NCBI GenBank assembly: GCA_937897005.1
Contig: CALCOQ010000318.1
Location: 1 to 7,796 of the forward strand
From: an uncultured euryarchaeote
GTDB taxonomy: Archaea > Thermoplasmatota > Poseidoniia > Poseidoniales > Poseidoniaceae
DNA: 7,796 nt
Reading direction: 5' to 3'
Shown: positions 1 to 5,978 of the stretch, piece by piece
Layout of the letters: each line of letters opens with the position of its first letter
Numbering within the stretch: position 1 is the first letter of the stretch
Notes under the pieces: generated by a model
What the model was told of the DNA's origin: nothing
The model's database searches: none
Seen by the model: the letters and a program-made list of their open reading frames with translations, nothing else
Position numbers and translations under genes: made by a program

Positions 1-67
1 CAGAAGAAAGAGTGGTCAATAGCACTTGATTACAAAAGATGCCATCTGCTCGTTTGATTCTGCTTAG

Positions 68-80
68 ACGGCCCCGCCGT
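68..80. repeat. Short perfect hairpin ACGGC-CCC-GCCGT
   Basis: A 5-bp perfect inverted repeat (68-72 and 76-80) encloses a 3-base loop of C residues. It is followed on the + strand by a pyrimidine-rich stretch, TTTCACGTTTCT. It could act as a terminator for a gene entering from the left, or be part of a regulatory site between divergent genes. The stem is short and chance is possible. Confidence 0.3.
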
Positions 81-101
81 TTCACGTTTCTATACTGCCC
101 A

Positions 102-110
102 TACTAAATA
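102..110 (+). promoter_or_regulatory. Possible TATA-like box upstream of the helicase
   Basis: TACTAAATA is the most A/T-rich segment in an otherwise G/C-rich leader. It ends 33 bases before the helicase ATG. A start of transcription about 25-27 bases downstream, as is usual for archaeal promoters, would leave a leader of roughly 10-15 bases. The match to an archaeal TATA consensus is weak, no BRE was recognised with confidence, and the same box could serve the other strand. Confidence 0.3.
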
Positions 111-132
111 GGAAAGTCCGGGCGCCCTTCAA

Positions 133-137
133 GAGGG
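133..137 (+). promoter_or_regulatory. Shine-Dalgarno-like GAGGG before the helicase ATG
   Basis: GAGGG lies six bases upstream of the ATG at 144, a normal spacing for pairing with the pyrimidine-rich 16S 3' end. It supports the chosen start. The same bases form the right arm of a small hairpin (CCCT at 125-128 with AGGG at 134-137), which could partly mask the site. Confidence 0.45.
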
Positions 138-143
138 ACCAGC

Positions 144-1685
144 ATGGTATCGTTCACTGACTTAGGAATTGAAGACCATCTGGTCACTGTCCTGAAGCAA
201 CAGGGTATCATTGAGCCATTCGAGGTCCAGCGCGAAGCCATCCCTGACGGAATGCTTGGACATGATATCTGTTGCAGGGCTCCAACCGGCTCAGGCAAGA
301 CCCTTGCATTCGGCCTGCCCTTGCTCTCTCGCACCCGTCGTGCGGATGTTGAGATGCCAACCGCACTGATCCTCACCCCTACCCGTGAACTGGCTGAACA
401 GATATCCAATGTCATGAAGCCATTGGCCAAGGCAGCTAATCTGGAAGTCATATCTGTCTATGGAGGAACTTCCTATACTCCTCAGCGCAAGGCGCTGCGG
501 AACGGCGTCGATGTGGTCATCGCTTGCCCAGGACGTCTTCTCGACCTCTTGGACCGTGGCGACCTTGGACTCGCAGATGTCGAGACAGTGGTCATCGACG
601 AGGCTGACCGCATGGCTGACATGGGCTTCATGGGGCCGGTATGCGACATTCTCGATGAGTGTTCATTGGAACGCCAGACCATTCTCTTCAGCGCAACCCT
701 TGACGATGAGGTCGCTGAACTGGTCGACAAATATCAGCACAATCCAGTCACAATTGAGGTTGGCCCCAAGGAAGTCAGCATGGACAGCATGAATCACCTG
801 TTCTGGATGACAAAGAGTCACGACAAGGCATCGGTTGCTTCTGATGCCATCAAGAAGAGTGGCCGAAGCATCGTCTTCTGCCGAACCCGTGCTGGTGTAG
901 ACAGGGTCGGAGACAGATTGGCCGACCAAGGCATCGAGGTTGCAACTCTGCACGGAGGATTGAATCAGCGCCAGAGAGATCGAGCGATGCAGCGTTTCAG
1001 CAGCAGCCGGTCACAGGCACTGGTGGCAACGGATGTTGCAGCGCGAGGCCTGGATATCGAGGGCGTCAACTGCATCATCCATTTCGACCCACCAGAGAAT
1101 GGTAAGGCGTACAAGCATCGCAGTGGTAGAACCGCAAGAGCAGGTGCAGAAGGAACAGTCATCTCATTGGTTCAGAATCCACAGAGGCGTGCATACCAGC
1201 GTATGCAGAAGAATGTCGGAATCGAATGCGAATTCACACAACCAGACCTCGAGGATGTTACTCACAACCCATTCGAGGCAGCTCCCCGTCCGCAAGGAGA
1301 GAGGAATGAACGTCAAGGTCGAGGTTGGTGGGATGACAAGAGAAACAAGGGCCGTCCACGAAAGGTCAGAGGAAACCGTCAACAGAATGGTGGCGGTGGA
1401 GGAAGAAGTGATCGAGGCGGTCGCCATGACAGGAATAACGGTGGTCAGAGAAATCATCGCAATGGTCGCAATCAGAACGGCAACAGGAACGGTGCCGGTG
1501 GGCAGAATGATCAAAGAAATGACCACAGCCAGAACAGTAACAACCAGAATGGCAACAGGAATGGTGCCGGTGGGCAGAATGGCCGAAGAAACGGTTCACA
1601 GGATGGCAGGCATAATCGTCGAAGAAACAAACATTCCTCGGCCAATACCCGTCAATATCGCCGCACTGGCCCAAAAAGAAACTGA
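144..1685 (+). CDS. DEAD-box ATP-dependent RNA helicase with Asn/Gly/Arg-rich tail
   Basis: An ATP-dependent RNA-remodelling enzyme of superfamily 2, 513 residues, presumably cytoplasmic. All core motifs are visible: Q motif (Phe4, Gln29), motif I APTGSGKT (46-53), Ia PTREL (79-83), Ib as CPGR instead of the usual TPGR (128-131), II DEAD (152-155), III SAT (183-185), IV IVFCRT (243-248), V ATDVAARGLDI (295-305) and VI HRSGRTARAG (325-334). The two RecA-like domains end near residue 375. Residues about 381-513 form a low-complexity tail rich in Asn, Gly, Arg and Gln, with a tandem repeat; such tails in this family commonly bind RNA non-specifically. The ATG at 144 is preceded by a GAGGG ribosome-binding site. 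The gene converges on the RIO1 gene with 40 bp between stop codons. Family is certain. The RNA substrate is unknown; ribosome assembly or cold-adapted RNA unwinding (CsdA/DeaD-like) are possible by context only. Confidence 0.95.
   Translation: MVSFTDLGIEDHLVTVLKQQGIIEPFEVQREAIPDGMLGHDICCRAPTGSGKTLAFGLPLLSRTRRADVEMPTALILTPTRELAEQISNVMKPLAKAANLEVISVYGGTSYTPQRKALRNGVDVVIACPGRLLDLLDRGDLGLADVETVVIDEADRMADMGFMGPVCDILDECSLERQTILFSATLDDEVAELVDKYQHNPVTIEVGPKEVSMDSMNHLFWMTKSHDKASVASDAIKKSGRSIVFCRTRAGVDRVGDRLADQGIEVATLHGGLNQRQRDRAMQRFSSSRSQALVATDVAARGLDIEGVNCIIHFDPPENGKAYKHRSGRTARAGAEGTVISLVQNPQRRAYQRMQKNVGIECEFTQPDLEDVTHNPFEAAPRPQGERNERQGRGWWDDKRNKGRPRKVRGNRQQNGGGGGRSDRGGRHDRNNGGQRNHRNGRNQNGNRNGAGGQNDQRNDHSQNSNNQNGNRNGAGGQNGRRNGSQDGRHNRRRNKHSSANTRQYRRTGPKRN
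1470..1613 (+). repeat. 72-bp tandem duplication inside the helicase tail
   Basis: Two adjacent 72-bp units (1470-1541 and 1542-1613) encode residues 443-466 and 467-490. The first 39 bp of each unit encode the identical peptide NQNGNRNGAGGQN and differ at only three bases, all silent third positions. The second halves have diverged more. This points to an in-frame tandem duplication followed by selection to keep the peptide composition. Confidence 0.8.
1673..1677 (-). terminator. Possible T-run terminator for the aIF1A-RIO1 transcript
   Basis: On the minus strand a run of five T within GTTTCTTTTTGG lies about 50 bases past the RIO1 stop, inside the 3' end of the convergent helicase gene. 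Archaeal transcription often ends at T-rich tracts without a stem. On the other strand the pyrimidine tract at 1726-1738 could end the helicase transcript in the same way. Both are weak calls. Confidence 0.3.
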
Positions 1686-1725
1686 GTCAGCCTTCCGGTC
1701 GAGTGAATCATCCATCTCATTTGGA

Positions 1726-2631
1726 TTACTCTTCTTCTGAATCTCGATAGTGTAGAACTTCGTACATCGCTTCAGCAATGTTGACTTCAACTCCTTGTTT
1801 ATTGGCCCATTGAACCAGTCTTGTGACATCCCTGACCAGGAATTCCTTGGAATTTGGATGTTGCAATGCCACCGCTTGTCCGACATCGATCACCATAGGT
1901 CGGCCATCATGCCAGAGGATGTTGTATGGAGAAAAATCTGCATGCACCAGTTTGGCATCATTCCAGCAGATACAGACGAACTCCAGTAATTCATTGAACA
2001 CGCTCTCTGCATCCTCTATCTTCACGTCGCGCAGTTTGGGAGATGGCCCCTCTTCGCTCCCGAGGTATTCCATCACCAGCACGTTCTGAAACACCGCTAT
2101 GGGTTCAGGGACCCTCAGATTCCATTTCTTGAGTCGAGTCAGGTTTCGGTGTTCCTTGCGTACCCAGATGGTCACCAAGTCCCTGTGACGCCGCTTCAGA
2201 CCTCCGAATCTGGGGTCTCCTTCGATGTACTGCATGAGATTCTTGAATACTGCATTGGAGGTATGGAATATCTTCACCGCTACAGGCCCGTTCGGCCCAA
2301 TGGCATAGAACACATGTGCTTCCTTACCCCGAGCAATAGGGAATTCCAGAGTATCGATTGTTCCATTCTTCATCAATTTGTAGAGACCCATCAACGTTGA
2401 GCGGTCGAAGACCTGGTCAAACACTCGGCGGTCGACCCAATCGAATGAACCGCTTCCAAGTACTCCTTCGAGTCCGCCTTCTATCTCGTCGAACATGCGT
2501 TTGTACTTCTTCTCCTTCATCCATGACCAGCCTTTGCCAGCCTTCTCAAGTGAATCGAACTCGTGGGGGTCATCATCCTCGTCACGTCGCCGCCGTGTCG
2601 GGTTGCTCGAGCGATGTCTTCCTCTACCCAC
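1726..2631 (-). CDS. rio1: RIO1-family atypical serine kinase/ATPase
   Basis: An atypical protein kinase/ATPase of the RIO1 family, 301 residues. Family members act in late small-subunit maturation and bind pre-ribosomes in the cytoplasm. Visible features: a P-loop-like ARGKEA (100-105) where RIO1 proteins usually have STGKEA; catalytic Lys120 in VAVKIF; the flexible-loop segment around 126-150 typical of RIO1; catalytic loop HADFSPYN (230-237, Asp232, Asn237); and metal-binding IDVGQ (248-252, Asp249). RIO2 is less likely because its GxGKES P-loop and N-terminal winged helix are not seen. The first 75 residues are a charged extension (RRRRDEDDD) ahead of the kinase. The start is GTG; no ATG lies between it and the preceding in-frame stop at 2686. 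A later start at Met38 is possible. The gene follows aIF1A on the same strand after 54 bp, probably in one transcript. Confidence 0.93.
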   Translation of the reverse strand: MGRGRHRSSNPTRRRRDEDDDPHEFDSLEKAGKGWSWMKEKKYKRMFDEIEGGLEGVLGSGSFDWVDRRVFDQVFDRSTLMGLYKLMKNGTIDTLEFPIARGKEAHVFYAIGPNGPVAVKIFHTSNAVFKNLMQYIEGDPRFGGLKRRHRDLVTIWVRKEHRNLTRLKKWNLRVPEPIAVFQNVLVMEYLGSEEGPSPKLRDVKIEDAESVFNELLEFVCICWNDAKLVHADFSPYNILWHDGRPMVIDVGQAVALQHPNSKEFLVRDVTRLVQWANKQGVEVNIAEAMYEVLHYRDSEEE

Positions 2632-2685
2632 GCTGCGCGTGACTCGAATCCGTTGAAGAGGTCTTTGTTTGGAGGGGGGTTCTTG

Positions 2686-3243
2686 TCAACCGAAGAGTTC
2701 GTCGATATCTTCGTCATCGTCGTCAGAATCTTCAGCGTCGTCATCCTTCTTTTCTTCGCTTTCGTCTTCCTTCTCTTCCTCGCTTTCGACCTCATTATCC
2801 TCTACCTGAGCAGCTGAGTCTTGAACATTGGAGAACAATCCATCATCATCATCATCGTCATCAGCCTCGAAATTAAGGCCAAAGACATCAACATCAGAGG
2901 GAAGAACTCCCTTTCGCGACAGATAGAGTGCCTGAGTCTTGTTGTAGCGATGCTTGACATCTGCCTTGGAATCCTGGAAATCCCATGGCCATACGATCAA
3001 CAAGTCACCCTCACGCACCCATTGGCGCCTGCGCATCTTGCCAGGAATGCGTGCCATTCGAGTTTCTCCATCAGCACAGAGTACGGTGACTCGTCGTCCA
3101 CCAAGGATTGCTTCGGCAAGGGCGAACATCTCGTTCACTTTGGTCTTGGGCATCTTGACGCGAATCTTCTCAGATCCAGTCTCTGTGTCCAATAATTGGG
3201 CGAGATACTCCTCGTCGACCTTTTCTTCACGTCGTCTTCCCAC
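2686..3243 (-). CDS. eif1A: Archaeal translation initiation factor 1A (aIF1A) with long acidic C-terminal tail
   Basis: The archaeal orthologue of eIF1A/bacterial IF1, 185 residues. It binds the A-site region of the small ribosomal subunit during initiation. The OB-fold core is clear at about residues 26-110: KIRVKMPKTKVNEMF, ILGGRRVTVLCADGETRMARIPGKMRRRQWVREGD broken over strands 1-4, then VWPW and the helical KTQALYLSRKGVLP. Usual archaeal members are about 100-115 residues; this one carries some 60-70 extra residues, mostly Asp and Glu, ending DEDIDELFG. The start is GTG at 3243; an in-frame TAG lies 27-30 bases upstream with no ATG between. RIO1 follows on the same strand, and the KH-protein gene is divergent. 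A G-rich hairpin sits just upstream of the start. Core identification is secure; the role of the tail is unknown. Confidence 0.95.
   Translation of the reverse strand: MGRRREEKVDEEYLAQLLDTETGSEKIRVKMPKTKVNEMFALAEAILGGRRVTVLCADGETRMARIPGKMRRRQWVREGDLLIVWPWDFQDSKADVKHRYNKTQALYLSRKGVLPSDVDVFGLNFEADDDDDDDGLFSNVQDSAAQVEDNEVESEEEKEDESEEKKDDDAEDSDDDDEDIDELFG
2689..2865 (-). other. Acidic low-complexity tail of aIF1A with (GAT)n codon run
   Basis: Residues 127-185 of aIF1A are dominated by Asp and Glu. They begin with seven consecutive Asp codons (2842-2862, six GAT and one GAC on the minus strand) and end SDDDDEDIDELFG. The DNA is a near-microsatellite of ATC/TTC triplets on the + strand. The frame is kept to a clean stop, so the tail is coding and not a frameshift artefact. 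Confidence 0.8.
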
Positions 3244-3251
3244 GGCTATCA

Positions 3252-3268
3252 GGGGGGCGAATCCCCCT
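3252..3268. promoter_or_regulatory. G/C-only hairpin in the aIF1A / KH-protein divergent interval
   Basis: GGGGG (3253-3257) pairs perfectly with CCCCC (3263-3267) around a CGAAT loop, with a possible extra G-T pair outside (3252/3268). In the aIF1A mRNA the stem would end about eight bases before the GTG and would include the Shine-Dalgarno-like GGGAGG at 3266-3271 in or next to its 5' arm. A role in limiting or positioning ribosome entry is possible but inferred. No TATA-like sequence is visible in this very short interval. Confidence 0.4.
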
Positions 3269-3297
3269 CCCTATGTCAAGCCTCCCGATGGTAGGGG

Positions 3298-4062
3298 TTG
3301 AAGAAGGAGACTTGGGTCGCCCGCCCCATGCAAGGAATGCCTAGGGTGCCACAGGACCGCATTGCGGTGCTCATTGGGTCCAAGGGTGTAGCTAGAAAGT
3401 CACTGCAGAAAGCAGCAGGGTGCAAGTCATTGTTTATTGATTCTAAAACTGGGGATGTTGATGTTCGCTGGGGTGAACCTGGAACATATGATCCGGTCAG
3501 AGCACTGAAGTTACCTGAGGTGATCAAAGCCATTGGCCGCGGAATGGCTCCTTCAAAGGCAATAAAATTGCTTGAGGATGACTGGTTCTTCCGACTGATT
3601 GACCTCAAGGAATTCGTCGGTAAGCGTTCCAATCAACAGAGAAGGGTCCGAGCAAGGATAATCGGTTCCCAAGGAAAGATCCGCAAACGGATCGAAAATC
3701 TCACTGGAAGTGAGATCACCATCTATGGCTCCACTGTAGTGGTTGTTGGTGAAGAGGACGGCTTGGAGTCAGCAGTCGATGCAATTGAGAGACTTGCCTC
3801 TGGATCTGAACATGGACCGGTCATCAAAGGTCTTGAGAAATCACGAAAGAGGCAGAAGATGCAATCCCGTTCTCTTGAATATTATGAGGAGAAGGGTGAA
3901 TTCTCAGAATTCGATATTCTGGTCCCCGGATTATCTGAAGTTGCGGTCAAACGTGCTTCTCGCCGTCTCAAAGCGGCTCAAGTAGACCCTGATGATGAAG
4001 AGCAGGTTGCAGCGGTCATGGAGATGGCGGAAGATGAGTCCGTCACATGGGGGGAGGAGTGA
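3298..4062 (+). CDS. Two-KH-domain RNA-binding protein, Dim2/Pno1/Krr1-like
   Basis: An RNA-binding protein of up to 254 residues, of the archaeal Dim2-like type. In related systems it binds near the 3' end of small-subunit rRNA and helps in maturation. KH1 spans about 18-75 with the GxxG loop GSKG (27-30). KH2 spans about 115-170 with GSQG (123-126), followed by the hydrophobic strand around YGSTVVVVG. From about 180 a charged tail (KSRKRQK, then an acidic C-terminus) makes it somewhat longer than typical archaeal members of roughly 180-230 residues. The start is uncertain: TTG at 3298 directly follows an in-frame TAG at 3292-3294, and ATG at 3328 or 3337 would leave MPRVPQDRIAVLIG, which looks like a normal family N-terminus. 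The gene is divergent from aIF1A, and its last 20 bp overlap the end of the convergent secreted-protein gene. Confidence 0.9.
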   Translation: MKKETWVARPMQGMPRVPQDRIAVLIGSKGVARKSLQKAAGCKSLFIDSKTGDVDVRWGEPGTYDPVRALKLPEVIKAIGRGMAPSKAIKLLEDDWFFRLIDLKEFVGKRSNQQRRVRARIIGSQGKIRKRIENLTGSEITIYGSTVVVVGEEDGLESAVDAIERLASGSEHGPVIKGLEKSRKRQKMQSRSLEYYEEKGEFSEFDILVPGLSEVAVKRASRRLKAAQVDPDDEEQVAAVMEMAEDESVTWGEE

Positions 4063-5851
4063 CTCCTTTCGTACCGAATCTGCGCGTCAACCAAGAGACG
4101 AACAATCCCGCCAAGATCAATAGTCCAATGGTCGGCATGAATCCTGGCACGACATCAAGTGAATTCGTGTTGACTCCAGTCACAACGAAATAATGGGCAT
4201 TATCGCCTTCATCCTTTTCATCGATGAGGTCCAATGGGTCAATCACCACCTTCAGGTCCCATTGACCAGCAAAGGCAACAGTATGATTCCAATAGAGAGA
4301 TTCTTCACTGTCTGAAAGGGTGCCTGCAGGCAGAATACGTGTTTCAACAGTGGTCCAGGAAACATCTGCTGTTCGGTCAGCTGGAGCAACCTGCAGAGTC
4401 ACTGTCAGTGCACCGCCATATGCCTCGTTACTGGTCACCATGGTACTGATCATGACTGTAGAGACTTCAGAAGTTCCAGGTCTTACAAGGATGCGGTCAA
4501 TATCCATCGCAGTGGGATTCCAACTCAAGTCCAGTCCAGGAAGGATCTGGAATGCTGTATTCTCTGAAGTGATGCTGTTCGTGGCATTGTCAACGATAAT
4601 CGCTCGCAGCATCAGATGTTGACGGCTCTTTGTCGACCAGTCGGTCAAGCCTACAGTTCCAGTCAGTCCATTATTCATCGAGATCCATGTTCCAGTGATA
4701 TCTGGCATTGAACCAATTCCGTCGCTGTCAAAGCCATATTGAATGAGGCAACTGCTTTCATCTATTCCAGACAGAGCATCAGCAGCCAGATATTCGATCA
4801 GTACCGCTCCGACCCTACTGGTGTTCAATTCGGGTACATTCCAGCCCCCCAGCATGGGAATGGTGAGGTCAACACCGATCTCGGCGCTGGTGGAGTCGCC
4901 TGCATTCCCTACTCTGTCAACAGCTCTGGAGTGGATGGTGTGAACTCCTTCACTCAATGTCAGTCCAGCTGAACCACTCGCTCCGGCATTCTGCCATTCG
5001 CCATCACCGATCTTGAATTCATAATGGTCGATACCGCTACCGCCATCATCGCTTGCTCCATTTGACAGGCCGGTCAGAGAAACCGAGGTCGTGTCGATCC
5101 AGCCTGAAGAGGACACACTCGGTGTACCAACGCTCGGACCACTGCGGTCGATACCTATGTGCATCGTCTGTGAAGTAGAAAGTCCAGAACCGTCATAGAC
5201 AGTCAAACGTGGGCTCCATTTTCCCTCTTCAAGGTCGCCATTGGTCCAGTTCCACGAATATTCCAGCGTACCGGGACCATCATTCGTAGGAGACCCAGGC
5301 CCCGGAACATTGCTCAGTGTAGCAAATGAGATGTCATCATCATCGGCACTCCAATTGAAAATCAGGTTTCCATCTGCTGCTGTTCTGGTCCAGGCTCTGT
5401 TGCTGGGTGAAGAGCCATCTCCGGCGATCACATCTTCAAGAGTGAATCCAGTGATGATTGGAATTTGATTGGCGATGGTGAAATTCTCAGTACTGAATTG
5501 AGCAGTATTGTTTCCTTCAGAATCCACTCCTGAAACCCGTAACCGATAACTTCCATTGGAATGGTCTGTAGTGTCCCAGTAATATGTCCAAGGACTTCCT
5601 CCGGTCAAGGTGCTCAGGGTGCTCCAAGTAGTACCATTGAACAGTTCAACAGTGATATTGACCAGAGTGGAACTTCCGGATTCTCCGAACCCAAGAGTGT
5701 AGGTTCCTTTGACATCTTGGTCTGTCGTTGGCCCATTACTGAATGTGATGGTGATGTCACTTTCTCTTCCTGATGCAGATTGCACCGGAGGTGGAAGAAC
5801 AGCGGCGCATATCAACAGCGCGAGAATCAGGGCTACCATGTGACTACGCAT
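4043..5851 (-). CDS. Exported Ig-like/CARDB-repeat surface protein with PGF-CTERM-like anchor
   Basis: I do not recognise a specific function; this appears to be a surface-anchored modular protein of 602 residues. It has a Sec-type signal peptide (about 1-25, hydrophobic core ALILALLICAAVL, likely cleavage after VQSA). Ig-like or PKD-like beta domains follow at about 32-127, 130-236, 237-330 and 331-437. A CARDB-like domain lies at about 440-558, ending in the acidic motif DEKDEGDNAHYF typical of such repeats. The end carries VPGF, a hydrophobic span (572-588) and an RR pair. At least ten N-x-S/T sequons (for example Asn65, 72, 99, 123, 166, 201, 343, 422, 522) suggest N-glycosylation. The ATG at 5851 gives a good signal peptide. 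It is convergent and overlapping with the KH gene by 20 bp, and divergent from the next secreted-protein gene. Likely roles are adhesion or cell-envelope structure (inference). Confidence 0.88.
   Translation of the reverse strand: MRSHMVALILALLICAAVLPPPVQSASGRESDITITFSNGPTTDQDVKGTYTLGFGESGSSTLVNITVELFNGTTWSTLSTLTGGSPWTYYWDTTDHSNGSYRLRVSGVDSEGNNTAQFSTENFTIANQIPIITGFTLEDVIAGDGSSPSNRAWTRTAADGNLIFNWSADDDDISFATLSNVPGPGSPTNDGPGTLEYSWNWTNGDLEEGKWSPRLTVYDGSGLSTSQTMHIGIDRSGPSVGTPSVSSSGWIDTTSVSLTGLSNGASDDGGSGIDHYEFKIGDGEWQNAGASGSAGLTLSEGVHTIHSRAVDRVGNAGDSTSAEIGVDLTIPMLGGWNVPELNTSRVGAVLIEYLAADALSGIDESSCLIQYGFDSDGIGSMPDITGTWISMNNGLTGTVGLTDWSTKSRQHLMLRAIIVDNATNSITSENTAFQILPGLDLSWNPTAMDIDRILVRPGTSEVSTVMISTMVTSNEAYGGALTVTLQVAPADRTADVSWTTVETRILPAGTLSDSEESLYWNHTVAFAGQWDLKVVIDPLDLIDEKDEGDNAHYFVVTGVNTNSLDVVPGFMPTIGLLILAGLFVSWLTRRFGTKGVTPPPM
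4079..4150 (-). other. PGF-CTERM-like C-terminal sorting/anchor segment
   Basis: Residues 568-591 read VPGF, then about 17 mostly hydrophobic residues, then RR. This tripartite layout matches the archaeal PGF-CTERM signal processed by archaeosortase A and replaced by a lipid anchor. Unlike the standard signal, which ends shortly after the basic cluster, this protein continues for about 11 residues (GTKGVTPPPM at the end). An ordinary C-terminal membrane anchor is the alternative. Confidence 0.6.
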
Positions 5852-5978
5852 ACTGACACGGTATACACGACGCGCCTCGGCCTTGAATCCTTGCTAAGCC
5901 AAATAGTCGCCTACGGCGACCTTTCAGGTATTACCGTAGCGGCAGGGTTCAAGTGCCACCCTGTGGGTGTGTTGTACA
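5852..5978. promoter_or_regulatory. Divergent promoter region between two secreted-protein genes, rich in inverted repeats
   Basis: This 127-bp interval separates two divergent ATG starts. For the leftward gene, TATTTGG (5899-5905 region read on the minus strand) lies about 50 bases upstream and is a weak TATA candidate. For the rightward gene, GTATTACC (5928-5935) is a similar weak candidate. The right part holds many short inverted repeats, listed separately. Shared control of the two genes is plausible but inferred. Confidence 0.5.
5882..5953 (+). repeat. Nested inverted repeats, possible structured leader or operator
   Basis: Several perfect stems crowd together: GTCGCC/GGCGAC (5906-5911 with 5915-5920); ACCT/AGGT (5919-5922 with 5926-5929); GGTA/TACC (5927-5930 with 5932-5935); and CTACGG/CCGTAG (5911-5916 with 5934-5939), which excludes the first stem. 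An outer arm, CTTGAATCCT (5882-5891) with AGGGTTCAAG (5944-5953), pairs over 10 bp with one G-U pair if read as + strand RNA. Mutually exclusive stems resemble attenuator or switch architecture, but no known riboswitch was recognised. Confidence 0.45.

Larger units (their letters stand above)
1..143. other. Intergenic/leader region at left edge, no complete gene
   Basis: No complete gene is visible here. Two very short open stretches touch the left edge and cannot be judged. On the + strand an 18-codon stretch reads to a TGA at 55-57 and could be the tail of an upstream gene. On the - strand an open frame could begin with GTG at 85-83 and run off the edge for 28 codons, starting V-K-R-R-G-R-L-S. 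The A/T-rich box at 101-110 lies about 20-25 bases upstream of that GTG, so a divergent leaderless gene is conceivable. Neither has enough length or motif content to be called a CDS. The rest is helicase upstream sequence. Confidence 0.4.

Noticed and set aside
1400..1620. Repeats considered as a CRISPR array
   Set aside because: There are only two units, they are directly adjacent, coding and in frame, with no spacers.
1366..1674. Minus-strand His/Cys-rich frame resembling a metal-binding protein
   Set aside because: The His/Cys pattern is the antisense reading of the repetitive Asn/Gly/Arg codons of the helicase tail, including its duplication, and not a real zinc-binding protein.
1033..1740. 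235-codon + strand frame overlapping the helicase C-terminal half
   Set aside because: It is a shifted-frame shadow. The helicase frame holds motif V, motif VI and the duplicated tail through the same bases, while this frame has no recognisable domain and crosses the helicase stop.
2517..2795. Minus-strand 92-codon frame bridging aIF1A and RIO1, very basic at the start
   Set aside because: Its basic start is the shifted reading of the acidic aIF1A tail codons, and it runs across the starts and stops of two well-supported genes.
5882..5963. tRNA-like element, because TTCAAGT resembles a T-loop and flanking arms can pair
   Set aside because: The T-stem does not close around a 7-base loop, and no D-arm, anticodon arm or 7-bp acceptor stem can be assembled.
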